64,000 nt of DNA from an uncultured Clostridia bacterium (GCA_947624555.1 CANQKW010000005.1:1-64000); one strand, 5' to 3'; counted from the stretch's first letter, positions 27,721-37,392 are shown. Translations and numbers: made by a program. Notes: generated by a model not told the origin, from the letters alone.

Positions 27721-28041
27721 TCACTTTTTAAGCAGCTTTGAAAACTCCAGAGCTTTTCCCAAATCGCCCTTTACTTTGAGCTTTCCTGTTGTATAAGCAA
27801 TAACAGGGTCAAGCTTTCCGTCGATGAACTTCAAAAAATTTTCGGGAGTCATAACGATTTCACAACTTCTGTCGTTGTATTCGTAAGGTTCAACATTAAC
27901 CTTTTTGTCCTTTATTTCAACGTAAAAAACGCCGCCGTTCTTGCCCGTAAGCGTTACCATTACCGCCAGAAAATCCGTGTTGGAAGCGTCAATGCTGTCT
28001 TTCATACTGCGGACCTTTTCCACTATTTCTTCAAAATTCAT
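27721..28041 (-). CDS. SCP2 sterol-binding-fold protein
   Basis: 106-residue cytosolic protein consisting of a single SCP2/sterol-carrier-type domain. The typical pattern is present: FYVEIKDKKVNVEPY, EIVMTPENFLKFIDGKLDPVIAYTTGKLKVKGDLGKALEFSKLL. Bacterial stand-alone SCP2 proteins probably bind lipids or fatty acyl compounds, but the ligand is unknown. CAGGAGG precedes the ATG; it follows glyS by 18 nt and is likely cotranscribed. Confidence 0.85.
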   Translation of the reverse strand: MNFEEIVEKVRSMKDSIDASNTDFLAVMVTLTGKNGGVFYVEIKDKKVNVEPYEYNDRSCEIVMTPENFLKFIDGKLDPVIAYTTGKLKVKGDLGKALEFSKLLKK

Positions 28042-28059
28042 GGTTTACCTCCTGTCTTG

Positions 28060-29436
28060 TCAAAAGAAAATTCTTTCCTCAATATATGCCTTTACTTCGG
28101 CAATCGGTATTCTTACCTGCTGCATCGTGTCACGCTCACGGACAGTTACGCAGCCGTCGGTTTCGCTGTCAAAATCGTAGGTGATGCAAAACGGCGTGCC
28201 GATTTCGTCCTGACGGCGATAACGCTTTCCTATTGCACCTGCCTCGTCAAAATCAACAGGAAAACTCTTGGAAAGCTCTTCAAAAAGCTCTGTGGACTTC
28301 TCCGAAAGCTTTTTCGACAAGGGAAGAACCGCCGCTTTCACGGGTGCAAGGGCAGGGTGGAAGTGCATAACATTTCTCGTTGTGCCGTCCTCAAGCTGTT
28401 CTTCGTCGTATGCGTCGCAGACGATTGCAAGGAACAGACGTTCTACGCCCAGCGAAGGCTCAATAACATAAGGAACATACTTTTCGTTGGTTTCGGGGTC
28501 GAAATATTCGAGAGATTTTCCGCTTGTTTTGATATGTTGATTGAGGTCATAGTCGGTTCTGTCGGCAACGCCCCAAAGCTCTCCCCAACCGAACGGGAAA
28601 AGGTACTCAAAATCCGTGGTAGCCTTTGAATAGAAACAAAGCTCTTCGGGAGAATGGTCGCGCAGACGGATATTTTCTTCCTTTATGCCGAGCGAAATCA
28701 GGAAATTTCTGCAATAGGTCCTCCAGTACTCGAACCATTCCAGATCCGTTCCGGGCTTGCAGAAAAATTCAAGCTCCATTTGTTCAAATTCACGCACACG
28801 GAAAATAAACTGTCCGGGAGTTATCTCGTTTCTGAAAGATTTGCCGACCTGAGCCACGCCGAAAGGCACTTTTTTGCGTGATGTTCTTTGAATATTGGCG
28901 AAATTCACAAAAATACCCTGTGCGGTTTCAGGACGGAGATAAAGATCGTTCTTGCTGTCCTCGGTAACGCCCTGTGCGGTCTTGAACATCAGATTAAACT
29001 GACGAATATCGGTGAAATTCGTACTTCCGCAGTTAGGGCATTTGATACCCTTTTCACGAATATACTCGACCATCTTCTCGTTGGACCAGCCGTTTGCATC
29101 GGTTTCGCCAAAGTCCTCGATAAGCTTATCCGCACGGTGACGGGTCTTGCAGTCCTTGCAGTCCATAAGCGGATCGGAAAAGCCTCCTACGTGTCCCGAA
29201 GCGACCCACGTCTGAGGGTTCATCAGGATAGCGGAGTCAAGACCGACATTGTATTTGTTCTCCTGAATAAACTTTTTGCGCCACGCTTTTTTAATATTTT
29301 CTTTAAGCTCAACTCCAAGAGGACCGTAATCCCACGTATTTGCAAGTCCGCCGTAAATTTCACTTCCCGGATAAACAAATCCTCTGTGAATGCACAGCGT
29401 TTTGATAGTATCAAGAGATTTCTGCTTGTTGTCCAT
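28060..29436 (-). CDS. glyQS: Glycyl-tRNA synthetase (dimeric class II)
   Basis: Charges tRNA-Gly. The 458-residue single-chain enzyme is of the alpha2 type, not the GlyQ/GlyS tetramer. Features: N-terminal [24 protein letters not shown], a class II motif 2 region ([28 protein letters not shown]), motif 3 ([13 protein letters not shown]), and the C-terminal anticodon-binding domain ([15 protein letters not shown] to end). A cysteine motif (CKDC and CPNC, about residues 94-147) suggests zinc. AAGGTAAAG lies before the ATG, 21 nt after the upstream lipoprotein gene. Confidence 0.96.
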   Translation of the reverse strand: MDNKQKSLDTIKTLCIHRGFVYPGSEIYGGLANTWDYGPLGVELKENIKKAWRKKFIQENKYNVGLDSAILMNPQTWVASGHVGGFSDPLMDCKDCKTRHRADKLIEDFGETDANGWSNEKMVEYIREKGIKCPNCGSTNFTDIRQFNLMFKTAQGVTEDSKNDLYLRPETAQGIFVNFANIQRTSRKKVPFGVAQVGKSFRNEITPGQFIFRVREFEQMELEFFCKPGTDLEWFEYWRTYCRNFLISLGIKEENIRLRDHSPEELCFYSKATTDFEYLFPFGWGELWGVADRTDYDLNQHIKTSGKSLEYFDPETNEKYVPYVIEPSLGVERLFLAIVCDAYDEEQLEDGTTRNVMHFHPALAPVKAAVLPLSKKLSEKSTELFEELSKSFPVDFDEAGAIGKRYRRQDEIGTPFCITYDFDSETDGCVTVRERDTMQQVRIPIAEVKAYIEERIFF

Positions 29437-29457
29437 AAATCACTTTACCTTTCTTTA

Positions 29458-30009
29458 TTATTGCGAAACCGCATTTTCTGTGTTTTCCGTTTCGGGAAAT
29501 TCCGACTCAAGTTTTGCCTTTATCATAAGATAAACCGTTGTAAAAGGCATACCCGTTTCCGTTTCGGACAGCTTTTCCTCACGTTCCTTGAACTGCAGGT
29601 TTACCGCTTTCAGCTCATCAAGGCTCGTCACCTTGAAAAGCTCTCCGTAAAGCTCAAGCTGGCGGTATTCCCAGGCGTCCTCCGATTCGATAAGGCTTTG
29701 GTGCAGTTCTTCGTACTTTTCGGGAGGAACAATCGCCTTAAAATCATCAAGGCACTGCCTTCTCATTTCAAGAACAGGCTCAGCCTTATCAGCGTTTTCC
29801 CCAAGCGTTCTGACGCTTTCCTCGTTTTCTTCAAGCGGAATCAAATCAATAAAATCCAGCATTGAATTGAGGTATTTGTCCCAGGCGCTTTCCATTGCCG
29901 CCTTATATTCACCGAGAGTAAGCTGTTTTTTCTGCTCCGAAGAGCATCCGCAGAACATCACAATCGGTAAAATCAGCGCAATCATCAGAGAAAACGCATG
30001 CTTAGTCAT
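29458..30009 (-). CDS. Hypothetical lipoprotein
   Basis: About 183 residues. A type II signal peptide with lipobox (VMFCGC) is followed by a helical, charged domain (KAAMESAWDKYLNSMLDF, PEKYEELHQSLIESEDAWEYR) with no motif I recognise. The ATG at 30009 is used because AAGGAG lies 8 nt before it; the track's start at 30033 falls within the upstream spacer. Located between ilvE and glyS, probably cotranscribed; a function is not suggested by the context. Confidence 0.75.
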   Translation of the reverse strand: MTKHAFSLMIALILPIVMFCGCSSEQKKQLTLGEYKAAMESAWDKYLNSMLDFIDLIPLEENEESVRTLGENADKAEPVLEMRRQCLDDFKAIVPPEKYEELHQSLIESEDAWEYRQLELYGELFKVTSLDELKAVNLQFKEREEKLSETETGMPFTTVYLMIKAKLESEFPETENTENAVSQ

Positions 30010-30019
30010 AAAATTCTCC

Positions 30020-31084
30020 TTAAAGCTTTTCAATCCAGCCCATATCGTCGGGGAGCTTGCCGTACTGCATTCCCGTCATTGTATCGTAGAGGCGCTGTGT
30101 GAGCTTTCCTATCTTATTGTTGCCGATTTCCATTACCTTATCGCCCCAACGGAGATGACCTACGGGAGATACGACAGCCGCTGTGCCCGTACCGAATACC
30201 TCGTCGAGCTTTCCTGCGTCATAAGCGTCTGCGACTTCCTGAATGGAAATTCTGCGTTCGGTCGCCTTAACTCCCCACTTCTTGCAAAGCTCCAGAACGG
30301 ATTTTCTCGTAATTCCGCTTAAAACCGAACCTTGCAGCTGAGGAGTAACGACTTCTCCGTCAATAACAAACATAATGTTCATAGAGCCGACTTCTTCGAT
30401 GTACTTCTGCTCGATACCGTCAAGCCAGAGTACCTGCGAATAGTTGAGCTTATGTGCGTCGTCCTGCGAATGGAGCGAGGCAGCGTAGTTTCCGCCTGTT
30501 TTGGTAAAGCCCATACCGCCTCTTACGGCTCTTACATATTTAGTTTCAACGTAGATCGAAACAGGCTCAAGTCCTGTAGAATAATATGCACCCGACGGGC
30601 TCATAATTATCATAAAGTAATATTTATCGGCAGGGCGAACGCCGAGGAACGGGTCTGCTGCGAAAATAAAGGGACGAATGTACAAAGACGCTCCGTCGGT
30701 ATGAGGAACCCAGTCCTTATCGACTTCTACGACGGTATGAAGAGCCTGCAATGCGTCCTCGACAGGAATTTCGGGAATAACAAGACGCTCTGCGGAGATA
30801 TTCATTCTCTTGAAATTCTCTTCGGGACGGAAAAACTGAATTGAGCCGTCTGCTGTCCTGTAAGCCTTCAGACCCTCGAAAATCTCCTGACCGTAATGGA
30901 GTACCATAGCGGCAGGGGAAAGCTCAATATTACCGTAAGGTACAACTCTTGCGTCGTGCCAGCCCTTGCCTGTATCATAGTCCATAACGAACATATGGTC
31001 TGTAAAAATATGACCGAAACCGAGCTTTGACTCATCCTGCGGCTTTGCCTTAGGAGTTTTTGTCTTTTCAATTCTGATTTCCAT
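30020..31084 (-). CDS. ilvE: Branched-chain amino acid aminotransferase
   Basis: PLP enzyme interconverting branched-chain amino acids and their 2-oxo acids. The 354 residues match the longer (fungal/Bacillus-like) fold-type IV BCAT group: GHIFTDHMFVMDYD at the N-terminus, YGQEIFEGLKAYR, the PLP-lysine region GFTKTGGNYAASL, and EEVGSMNIMFV. GGAAGG precedes the ATG. It heads a transcript with the lipoprotein, glyS and SCP2 genes and has its own promoter. Confidence 0.95.
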   Translation of the reverse strand: MEIRIEKTKTPKAKPQDESKLGFGHIFTDHMFVMDYDTGKGWHDARVVPYGNIELSPAAMVLHYGQEIFEGLKAYRTADGSIQFFRPEENFKRMNISAERLVIPEIPVEDALQALHTVVEVDKDWVPHTDGASLYIRPFIFAADPFLGVRPADKYYFMIIMSPSGAYYSTGLEPVSIYVETKYVRAVRGGMGFTKTGGNYAASLHSQDDAHKLNYSQVLWLDGIEQKYIEEVGSMNIMFVIDGEVVTPQLQGSVLSGITRKSVLELCKKWGVKATERRISIQEVADAYDAGKLDEVFGTGTAAVVSPVGHLRWGDKVMEIGNNKIGKLTQRLYDTMTGMQYGKLPDDMGWIEKL

Positions 31085-31173
31085 AGTAATCTACCTTCCT
31101 TAAATTTAATTCAGGAGCGGGAATATGAACCTTTTTGCAAGCTTTGTTTTTTCTCGCTTCATTATTCTCTACT

Positions 31174-31202
31174 ATTTTACCACTTTTCCTCGTAATTGTC
31201 AA
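31174..31202 (-). promoter_or_regulatory. Sigma-A promoter for ilvE
   Basis: Minus-strand TTGACA, 17-nt spacer, TAAAAT, about 90 nt upstream of the ilvE ATG. No T-box or other leader structure is visible in between. Confidence 0.85.
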
Positions 31203-31267
31203 GAATAATCGCTTTGATTTATCATTTTATGACAGAGAAATTATTTTTTTATGCTTTTGGGAAGAGC

Positions 31268-31296
31268 AAAATCCCCGTTCTTTCGGGAACGGGGGC
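31268..31296 (-). terminator. Terminator after the hypothetical membrane protein gene
   Basis: CCCCGTTC pairs with GAACGGGG over a 6-nt loop, starting directly after the stop codon and followed by ATTTT on the minus strand. Confidence 0.8.
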
Positions 31297-32025
31297 TTAT
31301 TTCCAGTTTCTGCTGTAGCTGGGAGCTTCAAGCGCCGCATTTGACGTACGGAGTTTTTTTCGTTTCTCCACCGAAATATGCTCTGAGATATTGAACGGTT
31401 TTTTTTCGGGCGTATTTTTAAACTGCTCCCAATAAAAATTTACGGATTTTTCCAGCTTTTTCGTGTTGCCGAAACGATCCTTGATGACAAGCTGCGGAAT
31501 AATTTCAAAAAGTCGGACATTAAGCTCGATACTGTCAAACTCAATGTCGTTGTCCTCGTTTACGTGATAACCCAATCTGTCGCTCTCGTGAAAATATGAG
31601 CGTATCTCTCCCGAAAACGACAAATTGTGAGGAGCAGTTTTAGGGTCACGGGAAACTTCGGTCAGCTTATCGAACGGGATATAATAAAGCCTTCTGAGTA
31701 TTACCTTGTTGCCGTAACGGACAAATTCTCCCGCATATTCGCTGAAAATCATTCCCTTTGGAAGAAAGTCAAAATAGGTATATTTGCTGTGTCGGCGAAT
31801 GTACTTATCCGCAAAATAAACCGCCATAAAAGAGGCAGTCATTCCCAGAAACAGGCAGCCGCCTATCACGGCAAGCAGGAGAAGTATCACTTCCGATCCG
31901 AGATTAAGAACAATATTGACCGTGCAGAATGTGCTTACTGCAAAAACCGACATTGCCGCAAGCAAAACCGTAAATTTCAGGCGTTTTTTATATTTTTGAG
32001 TTTCGGCGTGGAAAAAGTACTTCAA
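31297..32025 (-). CDS. Hypothetical membrane protein
   Basis: About 242 residues, not recognised. Two hydrophobic helices near the N-terminus (about residues 17-60 from the chosen start; VLLAAMSVFAVSTFCTVNIVL and VILLLLAVIGGCLFLGM) are followed by a long cytoplasmic or surface domain with Y-, F- and K-rich beta-like segments. The track starts at 32091, inside the upstream CDF gene; a TTG at 32025, 17 nt after the CDF stop with GAAGTGATGA before it, makes a better start (LKYFFHAETQKYKK). Probably translated with the CDF transporter gene. Confidence 0.65.
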   Translation of the reverse strand: MKYFFHAETQKYKKRLKFTVLLAAMSVFAVSTFCTVNIVLNLGSEVILLLLAVIGGCLFLGMTASFMAVYFADKYIRRHSKYTYFDFLPKGMIFSEYAGEFVRYGNKVILRRLYYIPFDKLTEVSRDPKTAPHNLSFSGEIRSYFHESDRLGYHVNEDNDIEFDSIELNVRLFEIIPQLVIKDRFGNTKKLEKSVNFYWEQFKNTPEKKPFNISEHISVEKRKKLRTSNAALEAPSYSRNWK

Positions 32026-32044
32026 ATCATCACTTCTTTTCTTG

Positions 32045-33235
32045 CTATTCCTCCTCGGAGGATTTCGGGATACTTGCAAAACCGCTGTCAAAGGATATTA
32101 CACAGCGGATACCGGGGAATTTCACCGCCATAAACCGGGAAATTTCTTCCTTTATTCCGTCCTCGGAAAGACCGCTGTTCGGGGGAGCAACGCAGTCAAA
32201 GATGATTTTTGTTTCATCTTCGTTATGAACTGTCCTTAAATCGTGAATAGTGATACGCTCGTCAATTTTTTTGACTATCCTGCAAAGCTCAAAGTTGATT
32301 TTTCCTTCAAGCGTGTCCTCCGAAGCAATAGGGTCGGGGTGAACCAGCATATTCAGTCCGCTGCGGAGAAAATCCCGTTCAATGTTATCAATTATTTCGT
32401 GGCACTCCACAAGCGTCATTTCGGCAGGAACTTCTACGTGAACCGTCGCAAACTGCCGCACAGGACCATAATCGTGTATCATAAGGTCGTGCGTCCCCAT
32501 AACTCCTTTATAGGAGAGTATTTTTCTGCGGATTTCTTCTGCCTGCTCTTCATCGGGCGCTTTTCCTAAGAGAGTGTCCATTGCGTCCTTGATAAGTCCG
32601 ATGCCGCTGTACAGAATAAAAATCGAAACAGCCGCTGCGATAATCCCGTCGAGTTTAACGTTGAAAAAATGTGAAATCAGCAAAGTCGCAAGGACCGTGC
32701 TTGTGGTGATAACGTCGTTTCTGCTGTCGGCAAAGGTCGCTTTAAGAGCCTCGGAATGTATTTTTTTATCGAGCTTTCTGTTGAAAAACATCATCCACAG
32801 CTTAACGGGTATAGATACTCCCAAAACGACCGCAGGAAGTATCCCGAACTCCACTTCGGTGGGAGTTATTATCTTGCTTATTCCGTCACGCAAAAGCCCG
32901 AAACCGATTGAAAGAATAAGCGCAGCAACCACAAATGCCGCTAAGTACTCATATCTTCCGTGCCCGTAGGGGTGCTCTCTGTCGGCAGACCTTTCACTTA
33001 GTTTAAATCCGATAAGGCTTATAATGCTTGAAGAGGCGTCGGACAGGTTATTTGCGGCGTCTGCTGTTATCGAAACGCTCCCCGAAATCATTCCTGCGGC
33101 AAATTTTCCTGCGCAGAGCAAAACATTACAAAAAATACCGACCTTCCCCGAAAGCTTTCCGTAGGCTGTCCTCACAGAGGGATTTTCGATATTTTCATAA
33201 TCTTTTATAAACTTTTTTACAAGCAAATCAGTCAT
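32045..33235 (-). CDS. Cation diffusion facilitator (CDF) family transporter
   Basis: Membrane exporter of divalent metal ions. The protein is about 396 residues from the ATG at 33235, which has GGAGAA upstream; the track's extra 65 residues are spacer. Six TM helices are followed by a cytosolic C-terminal ferredoxin-like domain (about 280-350). Metal-binding motifs: SITADAANNLSDASSS (TM2) and the TM5 site KATFADSRNDVITT. The DxxxD patterns suggest Zn, Fe or Mn; selectivity cannot be decided. It is divergent from the thiamin operon and has an extra about 70-residue tail. Confidence 0.92.
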   Translation of the reverse strand: MTDLLVKKFIKDYENIENPSVRTAYGKLSGKVGIFCNVLLCAGKFAAGMISGSVSITADAANNLSDASSSIISLIGFKLSERSADREHPYGHGRYEYLAAFVVAALILSIGFGLLRDGISKIITPTEVEFGILPAVVLGVSIPVKLWMMFFNRKLDKKIHSEALKATFADSRNDVITTSTVLATLLISHFFNVKLDGIIAAAVSIFILYSGIGLIKDAMDTLLGKAPDEEQAEEIRRKILSYKGVMGTHDLMIHDYGPVRQFATVHVEVPAEMTLVECHEIIDNIERDFLRSGLNMLVHPDPIASEDTLEGKINFELCRIVKKIDERITIHDLRTVHNEDETKIIFDCVAPPNSGLSEDGIKEEISRFMAVKFPGIRCVISFDSGFASIPKSSEEE

Positions 33236-33283
33236 AAAATTCTCCGAAAATTGCTTTAAAATTGCTTTGATATAATTTATTAT

Positions 33284-33313
33284 ATTATAACACTTCAATA
33301 TGCGGTTAGTCAA
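33284..33313 (-). promoter_or_regulatory. Sigma-A promoter for the CDF transporter gene
   Basis: Minus-strand TTGACT, 18-nt spacer and TATAAT, about 50 nt before the ATG. Confidence 0.8.
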
Positions 33314-33324
33314 GAATAAATTGC

Positions 33325-33353
33325 TTGACAAACACAAGAAAATATGGTACAAT
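33325..33353 (+). promoter_or_regulatory. Sigma-A promoter for the thiDCE operon
   Basis: TTGACA, 17-nt spacer and TACAAT, followed by an about 80-nt leader and the TPP riboswitch. Confidence 0.85.
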
Positions 33354-33437
33354 AAATATCGGAGATTAAAGCCGTTTTCCATGGAAATGGAAAGCGTCTT
33401 GACAACCGACTGCAAACAATTCCAGCGCAATACTTTT

Positions 33438-33575
33438 CAGTGCCGGGGGTACTTTTTCAGACAGATACCGATAAAGCGCAAAAAAATCAGCTTTGCGATA
33501 CTGCCTGTGTTAAGTTGAGAGAACAATGCGTTCAACCCTTTGAACCTGTTGGTTAATACCAGCGAAGGAAGGCAA
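33438..33575 (+). ncRNA. TPP riboswitch (THI element)
   Basis: The conserved THI-box parts are recognisable: GGGGGTAC on the 5' side, GTTGAGAGAAC in the middle, and ACCCTTTGAACCTGTTGGTTAATACCAGCGAAGGAAGG on the 3' side (split here for reading; each piece matches the core). An extended P3 arm (AAAGCGC and GCTTTGCG) fills the middle. It lies between the promoter and thiD and should repress thiDCE when thiamin pyrophosphate is plentiful. Confidence 0.95.
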
Positions 33576-33584
33576 ATTTTGCTT

Positions 33585-33611
33585 AAACCCTCGCTTTTGG
33601 CGGGGTTTTTT
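33585..33611 (+). terminator. Riboswitch-controlled terminator before thiD
   Basis: CCTCGC and GCGGGG form a short stem with a T-rich loop (one G-U), followed by TTTTTTG, only 10 nt after the aptamer. This is a standard Gram-positive expression platform. The GGAGG of thiD comes immediately after. Confidence 0.75.
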
Positions 33612-33625
33612 GTTGGAGGTTAAAT

Positions 33626-34450
33626 ATGCAAAACATAAAGAAATGCCTTACGATAGCAGGGTCGGACTGTTCGGGAGGAGCAGGGATACAAGCCGATTTA
33701 AAGACTTTTGCAGCTCACGGCTGTTACGGAGCAAGCGTTTTAACTTCAGTCGTTGCGGAAAACACTACCCGTGTTATATCTGTTTTCAATCTTCCCGTTG
33801 ATGTTATCGAAAAACAGATCGATGCCGTTTTTGAGGATATTGAGATAGACGCCGTAAAGCTCGGTATGCTGCCGACGGCTGAAATTGTCCGCACTGTTGC
33901 AAGAAAGCTTTCGGACAAGAGGGCAGGATTTATCGTCTGCGACCCCGTTCTTACCGCAACAAGCGGCGATAAGCTCTCTGAAAGCGATGTTGTTTCGGCG
34001 TATGTTGAAAATATCTTCCCGATTGCCGACCTGATAACCCCGAATATACCCGAAGCAGAGGCTTTTACGGGGGATAAAATATCGAACGTCAACGATATGA
34101 AGAATGCCGCAGCAAAGCTTGTGTCTATGGGAGCGCACGCTGTTCTCGTAAAGGGAGGACATCTTGACGCAGGATATTCGACGGATATTCTTTACGACGG
34201 AGAGAATACTTCCTCGATAAAAACGATAAAGATAGACTCTCCGAATACACACGGCACAGGCTGTACGCTTTCTTCGTCTATTGCGGCAAATCTTGCTTTG
34301 GGGTTTGCGCTTGGCGGCGCTGTTTTCTCCGCCAAGGACTACATTACGGAAGCTATACAGAAATCTTATGCCGTCGGAAAGGGTCACGGACCTGTAAATC
34401 ATTTTCACGACATTAAAATCATTCATAAGAATAAACAGGAGAAAAAATGA
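33626..34450 (+). CDS. thiD: Hydroxymethylpyrimidine/phosphomethylpyrimidine kinase
   Basis: Phosphorylates HMP and HMP-P in thiamin pyrimidine synthesis. The 274 residues show the ribokinase-like fold with the ThiD start [22 protein letters not shown], substrate and ATP regions ([25 protein letters not shown]) and the C-terminal anion hole and catalytic Asp motif ([18 protein letters not shown]). GGAGG precedes the ATG. First gene of the riboswitch-controlled operon; it overlaps thiC by 4 bp (ATGA). Confidence 0.96.
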   Translation: MQNIKKCLTIAGSDCSGGAGIQADLKTFAAHGCYGASVLTSVVAENTTRVISVFNLPVDVIEKQIDAVFEDIEIDAVKLGMLPTAEIVRTVARKLSDKRAGFIVCDPVLTATSGDKLSESDVVSAYVENIFPIADLITPNIPEAEAFTGDKISNVNDMKNAAAKLVSMGAHAVLVKGGHLDAGYSTDILYDGENTSSIKTIKIDSPNTHGTGCTLSSSIAANLALGFALGGAVFSAKDYITEAIQKSYAVGKGHGPVNHFHDIKIIHKNKQEKK

Positions 34451-35763
34451 TGAGAGATTATTCAACACAAATGGAAGCGGCTAAAAAGGGAATTATCACT
34501 CCCGAAATGAAAGTCGTTTCGGAGAAAGAATATGTCGATGCTGAAAAAATACGTGAAAAGACAGCCGCAGGCGAGATTTGTATTCCGGCAAATATCAATC
34601 ACAAATCGCTTTCTCCCGAAGGAATAGGCGGCGGTCTGCGCACAAAAATCAATGTTAATCTCGGAATTTCGGGCGATGCAAAAGATTATGACCTTGAAAT
34701 GCAAAAGGTCGATATGTCCATAAAATTCGGCGCAGAGGCTATTATGGATCTGTCAAATTACGGCAAAACCAATACTTTCCGCCGTGAGCTTATCGCAAAA
34801 TCTCCCGCAATGATAGGCACTGTGCCTATGTACGACGCTATCGGCTATCTTGAAAAGGATTTGCTTGATATTAAAGCGGAGGATTTTCTCAAGGTAGTGC
34901 GTGCTCACGCAGAAGAGGGCGTGGATTTTATGACAATTCACGCAGGAATAAACCGCCGTGCCGTTGAGGCTTTCCGCCGTGACCGCAGAAAGATGAATAT
35001 TGTGTCAAGAGGCGGCTCTCTTCTGTTTGCGTGGATGTCTATGACAGGCAACGAAAACCCGTTCTATGAATATTATGACGAGGTGCTTGATATTCTGAGA
35101 GAGTTTGACGTGACTATTTCTCTGGGCGATGCGCTCCGTCCGGGCTGCATAGACGACAGCACAGACGCAGGTCAGATTTCCGAATTGATCGAGCTTGGCG
35201 CTCTTACCGAAAGGGCTTGGGCAAAAGACGTTCAGGTTATGGTAGAGGGTCCGGGACATATGGCAATGAACGAAATCGCCGCAAATATGCAGCTGCAGAA
35301 ACGCATTTGCCATAACGCTCCGTTTTATGTGCTGGGTCCGCTTGTCACCGACATTTTCCCCGGCTATGACCACATCACTTCGGCAATTGGCGGTGCGATT
35401 GCCGCTGCCTCGGGCGCAGACTTCCTGTGCTATGTCACTCCTGCGGAGCATCTTCGCCTTCCGGACCTCAACGACGTCAAAGAGGGAATTATCGCAAGCA
35501 AAATAGCCGCACACGCTGCCGATATAGCAAAGGGCGTTCCTCACGCAAGAGATAAGGACAGCGAAATGGCTGCCGCACGTCACGCTGTGGATTGGGACGA
35601 GATGTTCAAAATCGCCGTTGACCCCGACAAGGCAAAAGCGTACTTTGAAAGCACTCCTCCTGCGGACAGACACACCTGCTCAATGTGCGGAAAAATGTGT
35701 GCGGTGCGCACAACGAATATGATACTTGAGGGTAAGGAAGTAAAATTCTGCACCGAAAAGTGA
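34447..35763 (+). CDS. thiC: Phosphomethylpyrimidine synthase ThiC
   Basis: Radical-SAM-like enzyme converting aminoimidazole ribotide to HMP-P. The 438 residues correspond to the short form lacking the long N-terminal extension. Family landmarks: [47 protein letters not shown], and the C-terminal iron-sulfur motif CSMCGKMC. This reads C-x2-C-x3-C, one residue shorter than the C-x2-C-x4-C usually quoted for ThiC; short-form ThiCs may generally have this spacing. Translationally coupled to thiD. Confidence 0.95.
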   Translation: MMRDYSTQMEAAKKGIITPEMKVVSEKEYVDAEKIREKTAAGEICIPANINHKSLSPEGIGGGLRTKINVNLGISGDAKDYDLEMQKVDMSIKFGAEAIMDLSNYGKTNTFRRELIAKSPAMIGTVPMYDAIGYLEKDLLDIKAEDFLKVVRAHAEEGVDFMTIHAGINRRAVEAFRRDRRKMNIVSRGGSLLFAWMSMTGNENPFYEYYDEVLDILREFDVTISLGDALRPGCIDDSTDAGQISELIELGALTERAWAKDVQVMVEGPGHMAMNEIAANMQLQKRICHNAPFYVLGPLVTDIFPGYDHITSAIGGAIAAASGADFLCYVTPAEHLRLPDLNDVKEGIIASKIAAHAADIAKGVPHARDKDSEMAAARHAVDWDEMFKIAVDPDKAKAYFESTPPADRHTCSMCGKMCAVRTTNMILEGKEVKFCTEK

Positions 35764-35782
35764 TTTCTGAAAGGGCAAATAA

Positions 35783-36421
35783 ATGGGATTTGATAAATCC
35801 AAAATCGACTACACCTTGTATTTCTGCACGGACAGAAAGCTTATGTCCTGCGATACGGTCGAGAAATCGGTCGAGCTTGCAATTGCAGGGGGTGTTTCGG
35901 TCGTTCAGCTCCGTGAAAAGGATATAAGCTCACGAGAATTTTACGAAACAGCTCTTCGTGTGCTTAAAATAACAAAAGCGCACAATGTTCCTCTGATAAT
36001 CAACGACAGGCTTGATATTTGTCAGGCGGTCGGTGCGGACGGCGTTCATCTCGGTCAATCGGATATTCCGTGCAAAATCGCCAGAAAAATTCTCGGTGAC
36101 GATAAAATTATCGGAGTTTCCTCGCATAATGCTAAAGAGGCTGCCAAAGCTCAGTCCGACGGAGCGGATTATCTCGGAGTCGGGGCGGTTTTTACCACTT
36201 CAACGAAGGCAAATACAGTACCTGTTTCTCCCGAAATGATCCGTGAAATACGCAAATCAGTCGCTATCCCGTTTGTCGTGATAGGCGGCGTAAATGAGAA
36301 AAATATTTCTCAGCTTTACGGTCTTGGAATTAACGGTGCGGCTGTAGTTTCGGCAATTTGCTCTGAAAAAGACATAACCGCCGCCTCCCGTACAATGCGA
36401 AAGGCAGCGGAAATGCTGTGA
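35783..36421 (+). CDS. thiE: Thiamin phosphate synthase
   Basis: Joins HMP-PP and THZ-P to thiamin phosphate. A 212-residue TIM barrel: VSVVQLREKD near the N-terminus, VPLIINDRLDICQAVGADGVHLGQSDIP with the substrate-binding Asp, and DYLGVGAVFTTSTK for the phosphate-binding loop. AAAGGG is upstream of the ATG, 19 nt after thiC. Its stop is only 2 nt from the stop of the convergent radical SAM gene, with no room for a terminator. thiG, thiH and thiS are not in the window. Confidence 0.96.
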   Translation: MGFDKSKIDYTLYFCTDRKLMSCDTVEKSVELAIAGGVSVVQLREKDISSREFYETALRVLKITKAHNVPLIINDRLDICQAVGADGVHLGQSDIPCKIARKILGDDKIIGVSSHNAKEAAKAQSDGADYLGVGAVFTTSTKANTVPVSPEMIREIRKSVAIPFVVIGGVNEKNISQLYGLGINGAAVVSAICSEKDITAASRTMRKAAEML

Positions 36422-36423
36422 TA

Positions 36424-37311
36424 TTACAATCCTTTTAAATCAAAGCTCGGCGTGTATTCTTCCTTCGCTGAGCTTTTTTCCTGCATAAATCCCCGTAAAT
36501 TCGACTCAATGACTGCGTCGAGCGCTTTTTTGTACTCGAACGTAGTTATTCTCCGGTTTAATTTTTCATAATCGGGGCTGATTTTTACCTCGCCGAAAGG
36601 AGTATACTGGCTCATCAGGCTGAACAAAATTTTATCGCCGAACCGCTCTCCGACACGCTTTATGACTTCAATGCTGTCTTTGTAACAATTCGGTAAAACG
36701 AGATGCCGAACGATCGTTCCTCGAAGTATTATCTTATTCTCATCAAAAACGGGTCTGCCCGTCTGCCTTACCATTTCTTCGACCGCATTCATAGCAATAT
36801 CGAAATAGCCGTTTGCTTTTGAGAGCCTTACTGCCAGCTCATCGGAAAAGTACTTCACATCGGGCAGATAAACGTCAATAAGTCCGTCAAGCAATTTAAG
36901 CGTTTCCACACGTTCATATCCGCCGCTGTTATAGACTATCGGTATATTTAATCCGTTTTTCTTTGCATTTTCAAGAGCTTTTATTATTTGTGTAACAAAA
37001 TGTGTGGGATTTACAAGATTTATGTTCAATGCACCCTGCGACTGAAGTTCCAGGAAAATCTCCGATAGACGCTCTTCTGTGATTTCCTTGCCGTATTTGT
37101 CACGGCTTATCTTGCTGTTCTGGCAGAAAACGCACCTCATCACGCACCCCGAAAAGAACACCGTGCCGCTGCCTTTATCTCCCGAAATGCAAGGCTCTTC
37201 CCAATAGTGGAGAGCAGCTCTTGCGGCGGTAATTTTTTCTCCCATTTGACAGTATCCCGTATCCTTTGAGCGGTCAACTTTGCATTTTCTCGGACATAGC
37301 TCGCATTTCAA
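36424..37311 (-). CDS. Radical SAM protein, PflX/pyruvate formate-lyase-activase-like (COG1313)
   Basis: About 295 residues. It carries the radical SAM iron-sulfur motif C-x3-C-x2-C (SGCVMRCVFCQN), and an N-terminal cluster of further cysteines (CELCPRKCKVDR, GYCQMG) typical of the PflX-like uncharacterised group. Later motifs fit (GALNINLVNPTHFV, LIDVYLPDVKYF). The glycyl radical or other target is unknown. The track's TTG at 37356 lies within the flagellar terminator; a TTG at 37311 with GGTGGGGAG before it is a better start. It is the only gene between the thi operon and the flagellar cluster. Confidence 0.85.
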   Translation of the reverse strand: MKCELCPRKCKVDRSKDTGYCQMGEKITAARAALHYWEEPCISGDKGSGTVFFSGCVMRCVFCQNSKISRDKYGKEITEERLSEIFLELQSQGALNINLVNPTHFVTQIIKALENAKKNGLNIPIVYNSGGYERVETLKLLDGLIDVYLPDVKYFSDELAVRLSKANGYFDIAMNAVEEMVRQTGRPVFDENKIILRGTIVRHLVLPNCYKDSIEVIKRVGERFGDKILFSLMSQYTPFGEVKISPDYEKLNRRITTFEYKKALDAVIESNLRGFMQEKSSAKEEYTPSFDLKGL

Positions 37312-37349
37312 CTTTTCTCCCCACCTTTTTTTGAAGATTTTCCCCTGTA

Positions 37350-37385
37350 AAATCAAAAGCCGCCTCGCTCCCTGCTTGGCGGCTT
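37350..37385 (-). terminator. Terminator of the late flagellar operon
   Basis: AAGCCGCC pairs with GGCGGCTT over a 13-nt loop and is followed by TTGATTTT on the minus strand, directly after the last flagellar gene. It probably separates that operon from the radical SAM gene. Confidence 0.75.
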
Positions 37386-37392
37386 GATTTAA

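Noticed and set aside
28888-29865. 325-aa plus-strand ORF opposite glyS and the lipoprotein gene
   Set aside because: It is a shadow of real minus-strand genes; the translation is rich in F, R, L and C with no family signature, and no promoter or ribosome binding site fits.
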